DNA from: Isoetes taiwanensis
Lineage: Eukaryota; Streptophyta; Lycopodiopsida; Isoetales; Isoetaceae
Reading direction: 5' to 3'
DNA length: 64,000 nucleotides
Assembly: GCA_021234155.1 (NCBI GenBank)
Contig: JAJEKV010000004.1
Span: forward strand, 18,845,310 to 18,909,309
Made by a program: the position numbers and the translations under genes. The notes under the pieces were generated by a model. It was not told the origin of the DNA. It worked only from the letters and a program-made list of their open reading frames with translations, and did no database searches. This document shows positions 1 through 11,940 of this stretch, one piece after another; within the stretch, counting starts at the first letter, position 1, and each line of letters opens with the position of its first letter.

Positions 1-1778
1 CTAATTCAGCTTATTGCCAGACTAGAAGTCGGCATTGCACAAGAGAATAGTCGTTGATTCTTGGCTTGCTCTTGCTCCTCGAAAAGCGTCCATGCTCCTG
101 TTTGGGCTTCTGGCAATGCGGAATGGCGCTAGCACTCGGAATAGCGCTTGGAAGTTGGAATGCGGAAAGGGAAAAGGTTTAGGGTTTCCCTTTGGCTCCT
201 TTTACATGATCCTTTTAGGGTTAGGGCCAAAAGGTCATGTGGGGCAAATGCACATTTAAAAGACATGTGCAACCTAAGAAGTTGCCCCTAGGGCGCAACC
301 CTTTACGGTCTCTAAGTACATGTCGTCAGGACGACATGTACAAGTGATGTGGCAATATAATATACATATTCATACCGTATATTATGCTGGAACGTCACAT
401 GCGCCCTATTGTAATTTTGAAGGACTGGAATATTGGCCGCTGCAAAAAAAAAAATCGTCAAGACGGTAAATACTGATTTGCTCAGCATTTGATAGCGATC
501 TTGATTTGCTCGACAAAGATCCTGCCACAGATGTATATCAGCTACAAGAAAGGGGAGAATTAGCATAGCCAATCAAATCATGGAGCCCAAAATCTGGAGC
601 TGGCTTCCGAAGGATTGTGTGGAGGGGATTCTGGGCCACGATAACAGTTTTAAGAGTATTTAAAATGAAGCATGTCACAAATAAATGGAATTGATTCATA
701 TTCTCAGGGTCTTTTTTGGCTCTACAATTCGGAACTCCCAGCCTTCTGCTATGCAGACAACTTCACTTTCATCTAATGCAAATGGTACTTCTGACCATAG
801 TAAAACTTCCAATCTTTATTCGCCAGTTTCTGTTGTATCAGCAGTGTATGTTTGCTTTATTATGGAAATCATGTTGCAGAATGCTCCCTGATTTGTATGT
901 GTGCAACGGTTTATGATTCTTGCATAGAATCCTGGAGAATGGCATCATACCATGTCCATTACAGATGTTAAATTTGGATCGAGAACCAGGGACTAGGTGT
1001 TTGGAAGATTATTTCCGCATTATTGATTTGCCATATGGGTTGTGTTTTTCAGATTTCTATAGCTCTGCTTATATCAACCTATAGAACAAAGCCATGCTCT
1101 TTTATATTAACCTACAAAACCAAAGCATCAAGTACAGAAACTTCAAATTGTACCTCCAAATTCAGGACTGACCTACAGATGCTCTGGTACCCAAGAACAC
1201 TTACAACCTTCTACCTATTTTTAGACTGTATCTTCTATAATCTATAAGTTGTCTGTAGTCGGTTACTATTTCCTGATTTTCAGTGTCTTAGCTAAATATA
1301 ACACTAGCGGTCTCTTCCTATATTCCTACATGTTTGTTAGGAATACGAGCAAGTCTTTCAAACTTCGTAGTTGCCTATAGTGCTAGTCAATACTATTGGC
1401 ATTTCCTGCCCTAATCACAAGCTATTACCAACATATGTAACATATTTTCCCATCGAAGATCATATTCTTACAACTCGTAGCTCTTGCTCTTGCAACTACA
1501 ACATCCTATATAAGTTCTACATATAAGTTCTACGTCAAAAACTTCTACATATTAATCATGGTAATGACTCTAAATTTTTCCTCAAAGATCTTACCATTTA
1601 ATTTCATCTACATTGCGGATCTAAATAGTAATAATCAATATATAACATTTCTTACATGTCTAAGAACATCTTTCGCACCATTCCAAAGATATATAAATCC
1701 CCCTCTGCATTTCCAGAACATCTTTCACGCTATTACACAGATATACAAATTTCCCTTTGCAGGAGTAAGTCGAGGAAA
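1..1778. other. Intergenic, no gene recognised
   Basis: I see no convincing coding region, RNA gene or transposon protein in this stretch. It is AT-rich from about 1000 onward and holds only short unrelated open frames. Confidence 0.5.
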
Positions 1779-1930
1779 AGAAATATTTGCGGCCACCACA
1801 ATAAATTTCTTGTATTCTAAATAATTTCACTTGTATTCTTAATAATTAAGGAAGAAAAATGGAGAAGAGAAATATTCGCGACCACCGCAATAAATTTCTT
1901 GTATTCTAAATAATTTCACTTGTATTCTAA
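1779..1930. repeat. Imperfect tandem duplication (~60 bp x2)
   Basis: A block at 1779-1838 (AAATATTTGCGGCCACCACA, then an AT-rich tail) recurs at 1868-1930 with a few substitutions (GCGGCCACCACA versus CGCGACCACCGCA). It lies just upstream of the family-N LINE and has no coding content. Confidence 0.7.
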
Positions 1931-2129
1931 ACAATTTCAGAATAAACTAACGCCCATGCATCAAATTGAGATGCCTTCAGAACTTAATAGAAAAAGTGTT
2001 GTTCCCTATAGATCATTATATGTGATATATCGTATTTTACACTGGTACGCTCTGTCCCTACACGGCACTCCCAGGATATGGTGGCTAGACCATTTGGCAG
2101 GCAGCTGGTCCAGCTCTGCCAGGTCTTTG

Positions 2130-4720
2130 ACATGGTAATTTGTAATGGTATGCAGCGATGGCCACACTCAGGGGGTGTTACTTGCAGGAGTGATAGGCAG
2201 GATGGGGGAGCTAGTGTGTTGGATTACCTTCGCCCGCCGTAGCGAAGACTTGACATGGTTACACACTTCTCCATTGGCACAAGCTACCACGGGGATGAGG
2301 AGGCTTTGTCGGATCACTACCCGCTTTATGTCATCTTTGAATTGGGAGCACTCAATAGTGGAGACACCGCAAAGGGGGCGGGAGGTTACCATATATCCCA
2401 CGCTATCGGGCGGTGGGCGGATGAATCGTGTTGGCGCGGGAGTTTCTGGGGGTTTGATAGCTTCTACACACCGCAAGACAGGTGTGCATGGTTGGTGAGG
2501 GCGCCATACCGCTTGGGGATTCCTTTGCGGTGAAGGGCCCTCCAAGGAGGGGACACCGCGCATTTCCCCGAGAACCCGTGGTTTGATGTCGATTGCAAGG
2601 CTCTAAAGAGCCGGCCATTAAACAGGTCATAGATCCACGGTTGCGCCACAGGCCCCGCAAGACTATAAGCTCTTCCTAAAAAGCCAAGAAGGGAAGATAC
2701 ATGGCGAAAACCCGTGGAGCCTTTTGACATGCTCATGGCGCAGAGCCAAAAGCTTTTTGGCGTGGGTGTTATACCGAAGCGCCCGGTGGCTGGTAATGTA
2801 AGTGTGGAGCAATGGATGCATCGCTGCGGGGAGTTATATGACCCCCGTGAGCTAATGCCGGGGTCCCGGATCGTAGGAGGAGGTGTCTTGCAGCTCACGC
2901 GGGAGGATGTCCAAAGAGGGTCTCGTGCATCCGGCGAATGGCAAGGCAAAGGATTTACAGGGCTGCAGGCCGAAATTTGAAATGGGGTGGCCCATCGTGG
3001 TAGGGCCCCCGACGGTGATCATTAACCGTGCTCGAGCGGCGAGGGCTCCCCGAGAGTGGATGGTTAGTAAGGTTGTTCCCGTGCATAAAGGGGTATATCT
3101 GGATGAGCCGCGAATGCGGATGATTATGGTAAGCTCATTTGCTTGCAAAGCTCTGGCGGGTCTTTGGAGAAGAAACTCACTAAGTGGGCCGAGGAGGTAG
3201 GGGTGCGGGCAATGGCCAGTGCGGGGGCTTTAGCCCGGCTCACTCCACGACAGACCATATCTTCACTTTGAGAGTGTTGATGGAGGCAAAGCCGGAATCT
3301 TGTGACGGACTTGTATTCTTTGCTTTGTAGATTTTAAGATCGCATATGATACCGTCCCCGAGACATCTTTGTGGCGAGAGGTTGCAAGAATTGCGAGTTC
3401 CACAAGAGTTGCGAATGGGGTGCACCAGCTTTATGATGGGATTTATCTTTTCGACCGCTTATGAAGATCTACGGTAGCTAGCACTATGGGAGTTAAGCGG
3501 GGGCTGCCCATTGTCTCCAACGCTTTTGGGTTGTACATTGATAGCTTGGAGACGTGGATGCGGCACCATGGGGAGCCGGGGTGCAATTATCCGAGGCGAC
3601 CTCTGTGAGCCAGCTTACTATATGCGGATGATGTAGCTTTGCTAGCCCACACGGCCATCGGTATGCAAAGGCATTTGGATGCCCTCAATGGGTTACGTGG
3701 GGCAACGGGAATGACAAAGGAACTTGCACAAAACTAAGCTTCTCGCGATCCCCGTCCTCGCAACACCCTATCCCGGGAGTTATATTACAGGGGGCGGGGA
3801 AGTGGAGATGGTGCGAGCTTCAAGTATCCGGGAATTGATTTCACTACTAACATGCTTTGTGGGATGAGTGTGTGGAGAGGAGAGCCGCGGTCTGTTGGAA
3901 GGCTTTATATGCGGTGCAAAAACGCGTGTTGCCGGATAGATCTCTCGCGGATCAGCGAGGAGAGCCCACCCGCTTAGGGCTTTGGTCGAGCGGTCTTTGC
4001 TATATGGGGTGGAGGTTTGGGGCCCAGCAGCTTAGCAAAACACGTGGGATATGTTGGAAAGGGTGCAAAACGCTTTCTTGACATATAGCTTGGGGTGAAG
4101 GACACCGCACTGTATCGATTTTGTTGTATGAGACGGTTCGCCCTTTACAAAGATACGCTATCTTGAGCATCTTACTTGCTTCCATAAGGTGGATGGGATG
4201 GATGAGCATCGCTTGCCCCCACAGCCGCGGTTGTTAACGCAGGGGCCCCCAATGCAATGAAGAGGGTATGGCACGAGCACCGTAAGGGATGGTTTAGGAG
4301 GTGGTCTATGGATTACCAAATGATGGTGGCACCGGGCATTCCTCGATCTTGCTGAGAATGGGCAATTGGATGCGGGCTATCTTTGCCACCACCTCGTGGG
4401 ATGCCTCTACTCTTGCAAAGCCCAAGACAGAGCACTATCACGCTTTCATTAATCCCTACCTTGAGCATGGACCCCATCGGTGCCAGAAAGCACACATCTC
4501 GTGAAGAAACGGAGAGCTATTGCCGCCATAAGGGCGGGTTCCCATTACCTCGAATTGAAACAGTTATTTGGGGGTGAATGGCGCACGGGATCCCCGGGGA
4601 GGAGAGGATATGTCGGTGTTGTGAGATGCACGCCATAGAGGATGAGCACCATGCCCTCCAAAATGATTGATATGCCCATGTCCGAAAGCAAAGGCACACC
4701 GATCTTAAATGCTATGACAC
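2130..4720 (+). pseudogene. LINE-N endonuclease/reverse transcriptase remnant
   Basis: Reading across frames, the APE-type endonuclease C-terminus is visible as the motif SDHYPLYVI near 2310-2336. The reverse transcriptase follows: motif A as FVDFKIAYDTV near 3326-3358, motif B as GVKRGLP near 3490, and the catalytic motif LLYADDVALLA near 3615-3647. A terminal Cys-rich segment (CRCCEMHAIEDEHH) lies near 4612-4655. The protein would have reverse-transcribed the element RNA at the nicked target. Numerous frameshifts mean it cannot be functional as given, although some shifts may be consensus errors. The clade within LINEs is not assigned. Confidence 0.8.
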
Positions 4721-4994
4721 ACCGCTACATCGGGCCGCATCACCTATGGTAGCGCGACTGGGAGCTTACATCCTGCAGATTTCGGCCATCAGACTTGCTC
4801 TTCGGGGCATGGTATTTGAGAGCCTACTGTTAGGGTTTTTCCTCCCAAGTGGGGGTTTTTTCATCCCGGTAGTAGGTTCTACTGTACAGTTACATTGTTT
4901 GTTTTTGGTGTTGAGGTTTTTGGCTTTTTTGCCTGTTCTCTGCATGTACCGTCTCATAGGCCTCTGGCCTCCGTGGACGTTAAAATAAGCTTCA

Positions 4995-5013
4995 TTCCTT
5001 CCTTCCTTCCTTC
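4995..5013 (+). repeat. (TTCC)n tail of LINE N copy 1
   Basis: A short TTCC microsatellite directly follows the conserved LINE 3' UTR. The same tail, slightly longer, ends copy 2 at 28309-28333. The tail therefore appears to be the element's own 3' terminus and not poly(A). Confidence 0.85.
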
Positions 5014-5329
5014 ACTCATTATTTGAAGTACAATATAAATAAGAAAACCTCTTATCACCAAAATCAAGCAACAATAGGTATGTGAGCTTAAATTTCAAAT
5101 CCCACTTTGTCTTGTTTCCAATAGTTGGCTGGCATAAGGTATGCACCAACAAACCATGCAGGTGGAACAAACTTCAGATTGAGGTGGTTCAATATTTGCA
5201 ATCACCATCTCAGATGCATGAATTGTCTTGTTCGATATCTAGCTTGTAATAAGAATGAAGCTGGCAAAGGTCAAATGCTGACCTCAAAAAGTTTTATTAC
5301 CATGTGATTTCTGTCATCCAGGAACCTGC

Positions 5330-7946
5330 TTAATATCCCTCCTCCTCGCATTGCTCCTTTATCTGAGCCATAAGTTCTTTCAATACACGAGGATAACTTG
5401 TTATAATGCAGTCGACACCACTAAACAGTATTTCTTCCATTATATGCTTTTCATTCACTGTCCAAACATAGACTTTCTTGTTTGCCCTGTCAACCACTAT
5501 CATCATTAGCTGTAGCCTCTTATAAAGCATGTTATATCAAACGAACCTATGAAGATTTAATGCAGCTGTAGCGTTGACTAAGCCATGATATATCCCAACT
5601 ACATCTGCCTCTTCTATACGAGATGCATTCATCATTTGTCCTCCAGAAAAGTCATTCATAACAATGTACCCTGTCTGTAAAATAAGCAAATGTTACTACA
5701 GTGTCAACTTTTTGATAAAATAAAGGAAAACCTGCCATATGATTTGATGACAACTGGACATAAGATTTCACAAAGCCATCTATTTTGGACCATACAACGC
5801 AATTGTTGCATCCAGTGTGGTTGACCTGGTAAAAGAGACAGGTTCTATGTCATATTGCGGAGCAGAAATGGTATTATAAAATTTATCCAAAATACCTACC
5901 ACTGACAAAACTTCCTTTGCAAGGCCATCTTCAAATAAAGGTGGACCAACTTTTACATCAATAACAACTTTCTTCAAGAACCTAGAAACATTCTGGCAAC
6001 TTTGAACAAGTTAATGAGTTGATAGAAATAATCTTTGCAAAGATTACATAAAACAAGAACGTAAAGTTTACTTTTAGTGCATCTTCAAGAACGGGCACTT
6101 TCTGCTGTTGAAACTCTGGCAGAAATTTAGAACCTGCATCAAGTTTCTTAATCTGTGAAAAGAGGGTAACCCTTAGAAGCAGTGGTTATTCTCATTCATT
6201 TCCATGATATGCAACATGGCTTCAGCAGCTTAAGTGCATTACAGTACGGGTTTGCAACTTCTATCACATGCAATGCATCACACTCCACAACTGACTTCTG
6301 ACTTGCCTTTGCTTTTGGCAATCCGGGTTTTTTCTTCTTAATTGTACCTTAACCTGTCTATCCACCAGATGAATTCCACTCCGGTACTGGATCAACATAT
6401 TGCAATCTTCTTGACACTTAGGTAGATACCAAGAGCTATATTTGTACTCTACATTCTCAACTATCATTTAGGCTTTTATTCAATTGAGAGGAAAAGTCCT
6501 TTTTCTGAAAAAAAATCTTTTGAAGTGATCCATTTGCCTACAAAATCTCTTTCATTCTTGTTTGTAAAATATTCTTAACCTGCTTGCCTACATAATTCTG
6601 GAAATCTCCTCTTAACAACCAAGAGACTATCTATGAAAGAAGATCCTCAAGCCTGGAAATGATGGAAGTTGCAAGGAGTGGACAATAACTACATAACGTA
6701 ATGCACAGTGATCACCAGGTGCCAATAGCACTAAACTAACAAAAAAGTCAACAGCATTTTCATAAGATAGTTGTAGAATTACTTGATCAAGTGTCAAATC
6801 TCCCACATGTAGTGCACTGTTTCCAGAAAAAGCCTGCAAATCCCTGTTCATCAATATACAGAAGATCTGCTACATTTAACATTTGTGCAATTCATGCATG
6901 ATAAGACCCTTAACCATCTAGTGGATATGGGTTGATACAAGGGACATAAGTCGATACCTATCATGTAGAGCAACTAATACCCCATCACGTGTGCGTGAAG
7001 CATCAATCTCAATGCAATCAACTTCATTGTCCAAGGCCAGCTTATAAGAGATAAACTGCAACAAACAACGAAGAAAGATTTGAGATGCACACAAGGTACG
7101 TCAGTCATTCGTGCTTAAAACGAGCTGTCTGATTAACATAAAGCAGTGTCTTGTAGTCAATCACATGTCTGATTAACATAAAGCAGTGTCTGATTAACAT
7201 AAAGCAGTGTCTTGTAGTCAATCACATGTAACTAACTAGAAAGAAACGAAGACGTGTGTAGAAAATTGAATACATAGATAACAAACATACATACAGTATT
7301 TGGAGGAGCCCTTGAGGTGTCCCCTCCATGGGCACATACTAGTGGAGGATGTTGCAGCCAATCACAGTGTTTTATACGGCCCTGCATCCGTTAATGACAA
7401 ACTTACATCCGCTAATGACACAGAACTAGTTAAGAATGAAAGACGAACTAGTTAAGAATGAAAGACGAACTAGATAAGAATGAAAGACAAACTAGTTATT
7501 TGACTTTTGTAATTTTGGGACTGTATGCATGGAAACTGCTCTGCTATCGGCGGCCTAGCTAGTCTAATTTTGTAAATAACACAATAATTGGTGTTTAACT
7601 TGATTTTTACCCAATGTCCCTTACTTCCCAACTTCTAGCAGGTTGCACCTTTAAAAACAGAGACTTTTCTGTGATAGAAGGCAGATCGTGGTTCGTCCAA
7701 TCAATGTTAAATCGTTCAACTGATCAAAGAGATGAGTTAACCTCTTACCTTGAAGAAGAGACGTCGTAATGTGGTATTAAAAAATAAAGACGGAGAAAGA
7801 AGCAGCAGCGCAAGAAGAAAGAGCAAATAAGCGAAAGATTTGAAAGAAAGACGGAAGCCGAAGGGGCTGCCTCTCCTTTTTCCGCCATGGCTGGGAAGCA
7901 TGAGACTCCTCTGCTCGAAAGCTACCAACTTTTTAGCCAAGGGCAA
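5330..7946 (-). CDS. Glycerophosphodiester phosphodiesterase, GDPD4-like, 9 exons
   Basis: Exons on the minus strand are 7946-7749, 7381-7295, 7055-6958, 6843-6783, 6152-6072, 5992-5900, 5825-5732, 5670-5547 and 5486-5330. Every junction has GT/AG and the phases close, giving 330 residues, close to plant GDPD4 proteins. Residues about 37-60 form one hydrophobic membrane anchor after a basic N-terminus, so a membrane-anchored enzyme facing a lumen is inferred. The GDPD barrel follows: VCAHGGD, CIEIDASRTRDG, ALHDRDLQ, VVIDVKVGPP, VVGIYHGLVN and KKVYVWTVN. The family hydrolyses glycerophosphodiesters to glycerol-3-phosphate and an alcohol. The usual HRG reads HGG here. This is the only clearly intact host gene in the window. 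Confidence 0.92.
7129..7229. repeat. Local tandem repeat in GDPD intron 2
   Basis: The 21-bp sequence beginning CTGATTAACATAAAGCAGTG occurs three times. The first and third copies are followed by the same extension (CTTGTAGTCAATCACATGT). It lies within the second intron of the GDPD gene. Confidence 0.85.
7424..7497. repeat. 22-bp tandem repeat in GDPD intron 1
   Basis: The unit AACTAGTTAAGAATGAAAGA is present three times in a row with minor changes, followed by a partial fourth unit. It is intronic and noncoding. Confidence 0.85.
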
Positions 7947-8119
7947 ATTCTATGCTTTTCTCACAGTTTTTGCATAATCGTTGCATCGAGCTTTGTCTTC
8001 ATTTTTATCCATAGTTAATTTTTTTGGGTTGCGCCTATCATGGGGGGTTTCCAGCATATTCTAAGTATATGCTAGGATATGCCTAAGATATACCGAAAAC
8101 TGCTCCAAACCTACTGTTC

Positions 8120-8183
8120 CCTGTAAATTGGCGGTCGCCAGTGTTGCTGGGCGGCCGCTGTGTAAGCCGGCTAACCAGCTTCC
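8120..8183 (-). repeat. Dispersed repeat R1, copy 1
   Basis: The reverse complement carries GGTTAGCCGGCTT, then CGACCGCCAATTTACAG. This pattern is shared with 41844-41917 and, in this orientation, with 52533-52610. It is a short interspersed repeat of unknown class. Confidence 0.6.
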
Positions 8184-8192
8184 ATATTCCAT

Positions 8193-8466
8193 GTGCTGCT
8201 GCGCCACTACAGATTCACAGAAGCAGAGCTCAGAAAGGCTCTAAAAGAAGGGGTTTATCCGTCACAAGTAAGGAAAAGTACAACTAAGAATGTGCTTTTG
8301 CCTCGGATGCCTCTGAAAGATCCTGTATCAAGGGGGGTTAGTTGTAGAATTAGGTTTCAATCCTTATACAAAGAGGTTGAATGGTAGATTTGCGGCACTA
8401 GGCCTTGCAGCTGTGATTCTGGTGGAGCTTGCTATTGTTATTGATTTAGGGCACTGCATTCTACAG
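8193..8466 (+). other. Unassigned open segment upstream of the peroxiredoxin exons
   Basis: Two short open segments lie here. The first (from 8193) contains FTEAELRKALKEGVYPSQV. The second (from 8377) contains NGRFAALGLAAVILVELA, which resembles a light-harvesting-like membrane helix and runs in frame into the peroxiredoxin exon. Either this is the gene's true but divergent 5' coding part, or a chance open frame upstream of a splice acceptor at 8466. I cannot decide between these. Confidence 0.25.
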
Positions 8467-9407
8467 GGTAAGTGTGTCGTGATCTTTGGCCTTCCGGTGA
8501 GCTCCATGTTATTTATCTTATGTTCCATGTTATTTGTCTTATGTTTTGTTACACGATTTCTCCTAGATTTACATGTTATTTAACATAAAGGGATATCTGG
8601 CCTTTGCATTTTCTTCTTTGAGAGGGGTCCACTGATTCCTTCCAGCGACATTTTCTCTTCTTACCTAATTTGTTTCGATAGCCCTTTTTTGTTTGCCTTC
8701 TAGGGAGATTATTGTAACTGCATATATTTGCATGCTGTGGAGGTTAAGCTATTGTCTATTGCTCTTTAACTTCGATGTTTTTACTTTTTTTCCTAAACTA
8801 GTATTAATGGCTTAACCTATAGGTTTATCACAGGGTGCCTTTACAGGAGTATGCACAAGTGCACACGTGCCAAGCTATGGTAACAATCTTGATAAGTTCA
8901 AAGGCAATGGCATAGACTCTATTATCTATATTTCAGTTAATGACCCATATGCTCTCAATGCATGGGCAGAAAATACAGATGTTAAAGAGAAGGTACACAG
9001 CACGTTTAACTTGTCAAATTCAGAATCTATAATCCCTTCCTGTTCTTGCATATATATACTTCCATTTACTAAATCCAATATTAACAACCCTGTGCTATTT
9101 TTCTTGCAGATCAAATTCTATGCCGATTATGATGCGAAGTTTCATAATTTACAAGGCTTGGATTGTGATTTATCCGAAGCACTGCTTGGAAAGAGATCTC
9201 AGAGGTATGATCTTTTTTAGATATCTTAATTTAGAATTCTTAACTGTTTACAATCATGATGATTTATCAGTTGCATCGAGTTCATAATTTGGAACAATTT
9301 GCAGGTGGTTTGCATTTGCGCATGATGGTGTGGTGAAGTGTATTAACATTGAATCCCAAATTTTTGATCTAAAAGTTGCTGATGGTGAAAGTATGTTGAA
9401 GTGTTAA
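8467..9407 (+). CDS. Type II peroxiredoxin (PRXIIF-like), C-terminal four exons
   Basis: Exons 8467-8496, 8834-8992, 9110-9204 and 9305-9407 join in phase with GT/AG borders and encode about 127 residues. VVIFGLP is followed across the first junction by GAFTGVCTSAHVPSY, the thiol-peroxidase active site with the peroxidatic Cys. SVNDPYALNAWAE, DLSEALLGKRSQRW and DGVVKCINIE follow. The pattern best fits mitochondrial PRXIIF, which reduces hydrogen and alkyl peroxides using thioredoxin or glutaredoxin. The N-terminal 60-70 residues, including the expected targeting peptide, were not found in the 600 bp upstream. The gene may be 5'-truncated, or its first exon may be too divergent to see. Confidence 0.85.
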
Positions 9408-10671
9408 GAAAAAGGCTGTTAAAACAAGAGACCATTAAAGTTTATCCAATGAAATTTTGAACAAAATAAGGTTCTTATGAGCCTTGAAAGAGGCCATTTA
9501 TAACTTCTATAGCCAGGAGGTGCTACTTCCATGTTTAATGTGTGGTCTTAGCAAGGGATGGAATTTGCTTCTTGAGTATCAAACTTGGATTAATACCATG
9601 ATTTGACTAATGCATGGAGCTTAGTTGCTAGGCATTCTTTACACATCTCTCTTCATGGCAATGCTTGAGCCTAGTTAGAAGTAACGATCCTGGCCACTTG
9701 ATGGGCCAGTATGCGTACTCATGTGCATATATGCATGCTTGACATGCATAGAAGATGGAACATGCATGCAAGATAGAACATACGTGCAACAGTGGAGAGC
9801 ATATAAGCAAGGGTTTTGCTTTTTTGAAAAAGCTTTTGCAGAGCATGAAGGCAGAAGGAGCAATTTTTGGGTAGTTTTGGTGGTCAAATTTTGAGGAAGA
9901 TGAAAGGCAATATCTTCTGGAAACGAAGAGGCCCCTCCCATAGTAGTTGTGGTTGCAGAGAAGTATGCGGTATTTTTCTTCTTAGCCTGTACTTGGAACT
10001 AGGTGCATGAACTGTAGTACTCTTGCCTTAATGAAGAGGTTGAGGTTGCTATTGCAATGGAGTATATTGGTGGAACTCTGGTTTGATCCTCCATAGTACT
10101 GAGTTTGTGGGAAGAAGCGAAAACCTTTCTTTGTACAAACTGGATTTTCACACTCAATATCCTTCGGTTTGAACTTCAGGGTGGTGGTACTATCCTCTGG
10201 AAAAGGAACATAGTTGATGTAGTACTATGAGCAGGGGAAGAGGATGGATCACCTAGTATGTGCCTACGACGAGACTACTCCTCTAGGTAAATCATTCGGG
10301 CTGTTCTTCATGATCAAGAGTAATAGTTTTGATGGGCTCCATAGTCATAAGCAACTTTCCATAGTAGTTGAAGCATGTGGGAAGATGGTAATGCCTTATA
10401 GTACTGTGGAGGTTGAGAAGGGGATGCCCATATCTATCTGCAATTACGGTGAAGAGGTTGAGGGAGCTTGCCATACTACACAGTTATGGCTCTACATCGA
10501 CCTCTAGCATTGTGTTTGCTTTGCATCGTGTGCTAATTCTTCCGATATGGTGACCTGAAATAAATTTTCCTATCTGGCCTATTGTGGAGCCTCAAAATAA
10601 GGTCAATGTACCCTCATTTATCAATAAAATAAAAATATCTTGCTTGCGAAAAAAAAAAAAAAAAAAAAAAA
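9408..10671 (+). mobile_element. Poly(A)-terminated insertion (retrocopy or LINE/SINE end)
   Basis: The segment ends with AATAAAATAAAAA about 25 bp before a 23-A tract (10649-10671). The right flank resumes repeat A' immediately after the tract. In the related copy A, the matching point is a T-rich site (17337-17350). This fits insertion of a polyadenylated transcript at a T-rich target. Only short open frames are present (longest 10244-10507) and no family is recognisable. The left boundary is not visible and is placed at the peroxiredoxin stop codon by default. Confidence 0.45.
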
Positions 10672-11940
10672 CTTTTAAGCCTGTTAAGACCATAAGAAAC
10701 AACAGACTTTAGGCCTTATAGTTCCATTTGGAAAAATAAGGACCTTCAATTGCAATCCTAGAACTAGATAGGTGTAATCTATTCTAGGCCCTGATAAGGA
10801 GCAAATCAAAATTAAGAATAGATCAAGAAGAAAAGATTACATAGTAAACACCAAGATATTAAAAACATCGTTCAGAAAATAATAGCTCAAGAACGTAATA
10901 CTTTACAATGTAGACAAAAGAAGTATGATATTCAAATATAAGAGATTGAAAGATATCTCAGATAATATTTGGAGCTTTAAAACAACAACATAAAATATCG
11001 CAATAGTAAAGGAATATTGCAGATCTAGAATGATTCTTAAGTAGCTTATACGAAGCAACTGGTCCGCATAAAATTAACTTATAACAACCATCGACGGTGG
11101 TGTAACAACATATAACAATTTAAAACAGAGAAAAGTAGATAGATAGATGTCACCAAGAACCAAAACTTTCGAAGTTGAATCTTGCAGATTTGAGCAGTGG
11201 TTTTTGCTCATTGAACACCATGGAAAAAACCACATGGAGGGATAAGTCTGGTTACCTGTAGTGAAACCAAGAGACAGTTAGCCTAATGGGTAAAAGCTCT
11301 AGTCACAACAGGTAAGCAGTGAACCTATCCGGCTTAACGCCCTTCACCATTAATCAAAATTGCAGTTAAAAATTAATATGCTAAAGAAACGAAACAGTCT
11401 AATCACCGAGAGCACTCGTCAAAAAATAAGTCAAGGAAAACCAAAAGCATACACTGTTCATTAAAGATCACATCAAGCATGATTATCAGAGGGTAAGGGA
11501 AAATAAGCCACAGAACTCTAACGAGTTAAATGTAGAATCTAGGAACCATGTAAATGCGAAGTTAAATATCATGGCAACAACATAACAACATGTAAATTAG
11601 AATCAGCATGTGGCGGTGGCCTCTGTCAAAGGAACCAACTTTGACCAGCTTCCTCAACTTCCTTTCAAAAGTTCTGATCAGAGTTTCAGGTGTGATCAGG
11701 ACTTTACTGTAAACTAATATCTGCAGAGCGGTGACATTTTATATCATGCTGGATGACTGGCACTTGGAAAACTCGAATAAAAGAAAACTCTGAGCAGAAC
11801 CGGCAGAGACAAGAGTCTTTACATAAGCCATTGACTGCAATGATTTCAGATAATATAGACAAAGAACCAAACAACAAATAATCTGGCAAATTATAACAAA
11901 AGAACAGGTTTCCCAATACGAAGATCAGCAGAATTTAACT
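10672..11940 (-). repeat. Repeat A, inverted copy (A')
   Basis: About 1.27 kb is the reverse complement of 16018-17340 and nearly identical. It lacks about 70 bp that is present in the other copy near 16418-16490. The differences include CCGG/CTGG and CTGCAG/CTGTAG transitions. The only open frame (11704-11916) is conserved between copies merely because the DNA is; I see no protein family in it. Confidence 0.85.

Larger units (their letters stand above)
2046..5018 (+). mobile_element. LINE family N, copy 1 (5'-truncated)
   Basis: A non-LTR retrotransposon remnant that is collinear with 25367-28335, where a longer copy lies. Copy 1 begins inside the endonuclease domain and runs through reverse transcriptase, a C-terminal Cys/His segment and the 3' UTR to a TTCC microsatellite tail. 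5' truncation with an intact 3' end is the usual outcome of target-primed reverse transcription. The frame is broken many times by 1-4 bp indels relative to copy 2. No convincing target-site duplication was found. Confidence 0.85.

Noticed and set aside
2013-5033. TCATTAT near 2013 and after the tail at about 5018 as target duplication for LINE N copy 1
   Set aside because: The left match lies about 30 bp away from the visible element start, and 7 AT-rich bases are weak evidence.
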